Below are positions 23,213 to 25,149 of a stretch of DNA of 25,149 bases, piece after piece. Under the pieces are notes generated by a model, which was not told the origin of the DNA, did not search any database, and saw nothing but the letters and a program-made list of their open reading frames with translations. Position numbers and translations under genes: made by a program. Source of the DNA: Syntrophomonas sp. UBA4922 (lineage in GTDB: Bacteria > Bacillota > Syntrophomonadia > Syntrophomonadales > Syntrophomonadaceae); NCBI GenBank assembly GCA_002398825.1, contig DHBS01000015.1, positions 56,851 through 81,999 of the forward strand, given 5' to 3'. Position 1 is the stretch's first letter. Every line of letters starts with the position of its first letter.

Positions 23213-23854
23213 ATGAGACACAAGAAGCTTGTGGCAGTATTATCGATCATACTGCTTGGACTGACCAGTTTGAATATATCCATGGCAGAACCGGCTGATC
23301 TGAACGATAAAGCATTGAAGATAGAGATGCAGGATGAGAACGCGACGGAAACGGTGGACCGGCAGCAGGTGGATAACAACCTTATTTCTGAAGAGAATGG
23401 GGTTGCCGCTGACAAAACCATAGCGGCCCAGCCAATCAGCCAGCCCATTCCTGACCGGAATAACCAGGCGCCTGCTGTTTCGCGAAAATCGGCTCATGTA
23501 TCCAGCCATAACCTGGATAGCCTGGCCAAGGTGGTTTTTGGCGAGGCCCGCGGAGAGCCTTTTGTGGGGCAGGTAGCCATAGCGGCTGTGGTTTTGAACC
23601 GGGTCGAGTCTGATAAATTTGGCAGTACCGTCAATGAGGTCATATTTGAACCGGGAGCCTTTACGGCTGTCAGCGACGGGCAATACTATCTGCAGCCCAA
23701 TAACGAGGCCTATCAAGCGGCACAGGCTGCCATAGACGGGTGGGATCCCACCAATGATGCCATATATTATTGGAACCCGGCCACGGCTACGAATAAATGG
23801 ATATGGAGCCGTCCCATCACAATAACCATAGGCAAACACGTATTTGCTCACTAA
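23213..23854 (+). CDS. SleB-like cell wall hydrolase (Hydrolase_2)
   Basis: A 213-residue secreted peptidoglycan hydrolase of the SleB/CwlJ family, acting on spore cortex or wall as a lytic transglycosylase in characterised members. A signal peptide (about 1-25, LVAVLSIILLGLTSLNISMAEP) and a polar linker (26-100) precede the catalytic domain (101-213), with E111 in VVFGEARGEP as the expected catalytic Glu, then QVAIAAVVLNRV and NDAIYYWNP. No N-terminal PG_binding_1 repeat is present, unlike SleB proper. ATG 23213 is chosen for its AAAGGAAG site and signal peptide; an ATG at 23168 would add 15 polar residues. Confidence 0.9.
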   Translation: MRHKKLVAVLSIILLGLTSLNISMAEPADLNDKALKIEMQDENATETVDRQQVDNNLISEENGVAADKTIAAQPISQPIPDRNNQAPAVSRKSAHVSSHNLDSLAKVVFGEARGEPFVGQVAIAAVVLNRVESDKFGSTVNEVIFEPGAFTAVSDGQYYLQPNNEAYQAAQAAIDGWDPTNDAIYYWNPATATNKWIWSRPITITIGKHVFAH

Positions 23855-23860
23855 TTGAAA

Positions 23861-24056
23861 AAGCCTGCCGGCTCGGCAGGATCAGACCGTCGACAAAAGC
23901 GAATACCTGCGTTGCTCAATAGGTCCGCTCAATCAACGTACTATTTGTACGCCTCAATCGTGGGCCTATTGAGCGCCTTGTTCTTCACTTCCGTCGCTCG
24001 CTCTGCCCAGCTCGTTGACCTTGTCAACAAGCTGACCCTGCCGGCCCGGCAGGGTC
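23861..24056. repeat. Hairpin-rich structured intergenic element
   Basis: Four inverted repeats in about 195 bases: CCTGCCG/CGGCAGG (23864-23880); a long one, GCTCAATAGGTCC (23914-23926) with GGGCCTATTGAGC (23962-23974), enclosing CGTAC/GTACG (23937-23951); GTTGAC/GTCAAC (24014-24028); and GACCCTGCCG/CGGCAGGGTC (24034-24056). The first and last share the CCTGCCG core. An open frame across it (23855-24103) has no protein character. It may be a repeat of this genome or a structured RNA. Confidence 0.55.
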
Positions 24057-24077
24057 ACCCGGGCGTAGATGAATACG

Positions 24078-24446
24078 TTACAGCCCAATACTTTTTACAA
24101 TGATGAAAATCAGCAACAGCCATATCAGGACGATAGGCAATGCGTAATACCATTTTTTCGGTTTGCCGTCCGACCATAAGTCAGCGGCTTCTTTGCGGCA
24201 CTCCGCAAACACCTCCGCAGGAATCAACTTAACTGTGAGCGCAATTAAACCGGGCAGTAGAATCACATCGTCCAACAGCCCAATGACGGGTATAAAGTCG
24301 GGGATGAAATCAAGGGGAGAAAGCGCATACGCCACCGTAAACGCCGCCAGCAACTTGGCAAGCAGGGGCGTTTCTTTTCTTTTCAAGGCGAGAAACACGG
24401 CAGGGATATCGGTTTTAAGGCGCTTGGCGCGCTCCTTTATCTTCAT
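24078..24446 (-). CDS. YkvA-family (DUF1232) membrane protein
   Basis: A 122-residue protein with the DUF1232 signature YALSPLDFIPDFIPVIGLLDDVILLPG (about 40-66). A further hydrophobic helix at the C-terminus (YALPIVLIWLLLIFIIV) makes it a small membrane protein. The family is widespread and its function is unknown. ATG 24446 is the first start after an in-frame stop; the AAGGAGG site is 14 bases away, longer than usual. Its 3' end abuts the hairpin element shared with sleB. Confidence 0.85.
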   Translation of the reverse strand: MKIKERAKRLKTDIPAVFLALKRKETPLLAKLLAAFTVAYALSPLDFIPDFIPVIGLLDDVILLPGLIALTVKLIPAEVFAECRKEAADLWSDGKPKKWYYALPIVLIWLLLIFIIVKSIGL

Positions 24447-24796
24447 ATATCGTCAGCGCACCTCCTTCGTGTGTTCCTATTTGGCGGCGGGTTTCAGGCT
24501 TGCATCCCCCTGGAGCGGTTTGCAGCCCTTTGAAAAGGTGAAACCGGCTACCGTTAAATTGTATTAAAGACGGCATTATCAGGTCAATACAGCAAAGTAA
24601 AAACCGCGCCAGCGGCGCGATTTCTTGTGGTAAGAACCCCCAGCTTTTATCACGAGAGCGACGGACAAGTGACGCAACGAGTGAAAGGAAACTGGCGGAA
24701 GATCGTGGCGTTTCAAGAACCGGCACCGCCACCTGCTTGGCAAGCTTGATATAATGAACATTAGTATATAAAGCGAAGTATGAAAAGGTGATAAAA
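24447..24796. other. 350-base region with an integrase remnant
   Basis: It contains the tyrosine-integrase fragment (about 24635-24735, minus), an imperfect inverted repeat GGTTTCA/TGAAACC (about 24485-24546), a CGCGCC-type hairpin near 24605-24620 and a TATAAT (24750-24755) that may serve the small membrane protein. No intact gene is seen. Confidence 0.45.
24635..24735 (-). pseudogene. Tyrosine integrase fragment (catalytic-domain HxLRH region)
   Basis: The minus strand encodes FLKRHDLPPVSFHSLRHLSV followed by ALVIKAGG. This is the block around the second catalytic Arg of phage-type tyrosine recombinases (LPPVxFHxLRHxxAxLLIxAG). The frame loses similarity on both sides, and no RKRR start or catalytic Tyr region is left. 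It is a relic about 385 bases from the tRNA-Lys end at 25128. Confidence 0.65.
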
Positions 24797-25000
24797 ATGT
24801 TTAGACGAGCATTAAAATTTGCTATCGGACCAAGTATAGGAATAACTTTAGGAGGTATAATTATTCCACGGATTATGTTTCCAAACCTATATAATGAAAC
24901 ATATCCATCTATACCTGTACAGGCGGGTTTGTATTTTGTTGCAGGTTATATTGTGTCCTTTTTAGTTTCTCTGCTCATCGAATGGATTAGATCAAAATAA
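24797..25000 (+). CDS. Small AT-rich membrane protein
   Basis: A 67-residue protein with two hydrophobic segments (about 9-27, AIGPSIGITLGGIIIPRIM; about 42-62, VQAGLYFVAGYIVSFLVSLL) and a basic end (EWIRSK). I do not recognise the family. ATG 24797 is 5 bases from AAAGGTGA; an in-frame GTG at 24788 lies inside that site. Codons are markedly AT-rich (ATA, AAA, TTA) compared with neighbours, a possible sign of transfer. Confidence 0.6.
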   Translation: MFRRALKFAIGPSIGITLGGIIIPRIMFPNLYNETYPSIPVQAGLYFVAGYIVSFLVSLLIEWIRSK

Positions 25001-25088
25001 GTGGCATATAAAGCAAAAGGAAACTACAACTCCCTACTGTCCCAGTTCTGAACCCGCCCCGTCCATTTTCTAAGAACGAAAAGGTCAC

Positions 25089-25113
25089 AAAAAAGCCTCC
25101 GAAGTTCGGAGGC
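25089..25113 (-). terminator. Terminator of the tRNA-Lys gene at the window edge
   Basis: GCCTCCG (25095-25101) and CGGAGGC (25107-25113) form a stem that, read on the minus strand, is followed by TTTTTTGTG. It lies 15 bases past the tRNA 3' end. Confidence 0.8.
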
Positions 25114-25127
25114 TGCTTGTTTTCTAA

Positions 25128-25149
25128 TGGTGAGCCATGGAGGATTCGA
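25128..25149 (-). tRNA. tRNA-Lys 3' end, cut by the window; candidate att site (right)
   Basis: Minus-strand sequence TCGAATCCTCC then ATGGCTCA and CCA is the T loop, 3' T stem and acceptor of a tRNA-Lys; it has no visible defect. The anticodon lies outside the window, so identity rests on similarity to the fragment at 12871-12920, which has anticodon TTT. An intact gene is expected beyond the edge. Confidence 0.6.

Noticed and set aside
23855..24103. Plus-strand open frame after sleB
   Set aside because: It is made of inverted-repeat sequence and has no ribosome site or protein character.
1..25149. CRISPR array, complete insertion sequence or rRNA
   Set aside because: No regularly spaced repeats, intact transposase or rRNA sequence was seen on either strand.

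Overview
The window looks like a chromosome segment from a Gram-positive anaerobe of the Clostridia, most like the syntrophic, fatty-acid-oxidising Syntrophomonas-type lineages. This is inferred from gene content: a butyrate-type CoA gene set, a flavo-diiron protein, SleB and CwlC-like spore or wall hydrolases, an S-layer-homology protein, a KimA-type potassium transporter and strong AGGAGG ribosome sites with many GTG/TTG starts. No 16S or other marker is present, so the assignment is tentative.

Left part (1-4532): the end of a thiolase, a short-chain acyl-CoA dehydrogenase and an acetyl-/butyryl-CoA:carboxylate CoA-transferase form one operon, ended by a strong hairpin. A flavo-diiron protein fused to a C-terminal 4Fe-4S mono-cluster domain follows with its own promoter-like site. 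Next come a CwlC-like amidase (4736-5428), two tandem paralogous DUF4489-like proteins on the minus strand (5596-7051) whose upstream regions are also duplicated, a double zinc-ribbon protein (7409-7717) and an aldehyde dehydrogenase (8011-9375).

Cytochrome block (9555-12739): ResB and CcsA/ResC (System II cytochrome c maturation) sit directly upstream of a membrane-anchored diheme cytochrome c. Its reading frame is interrupted once, by a TGA exactly at the first cysteine of the second CxxCH haem motif, and is otherwise intact for another 92 codons. It is either a selenocysteine cytochrome c (UxxCH) or a very precisely placed nonsense change. This is the most interesting signal in the window.

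Right part (12861-25149): this block is bounded by two same-orientation copies of a tRNA-Lys 3' end, about 12.26 kb apart. The left copy is a decayed half-tRNA; the right copy runs off the window. A decayed tyrosine-integrase fragment lies next to the right copy, the canonical geometry of an old integrated island. Inside are kimA, a short kdpD and kdpE on the minus strand (potassium uptake with its two-component regulator), a merR gene with a 19-bp-spacer promoter and a membrane-protein partner, a candidate type I toxin with a convergent antisense RNA that had not been called as an ORF because of its size (26 aa), a secreted phosphodiester glycosidase with SLH domains, an aminotransferase pseudogene, sleB, a hairpin-rich intergenic element, a YkvA-family membrane protein and a small AT-rich membrane protein.
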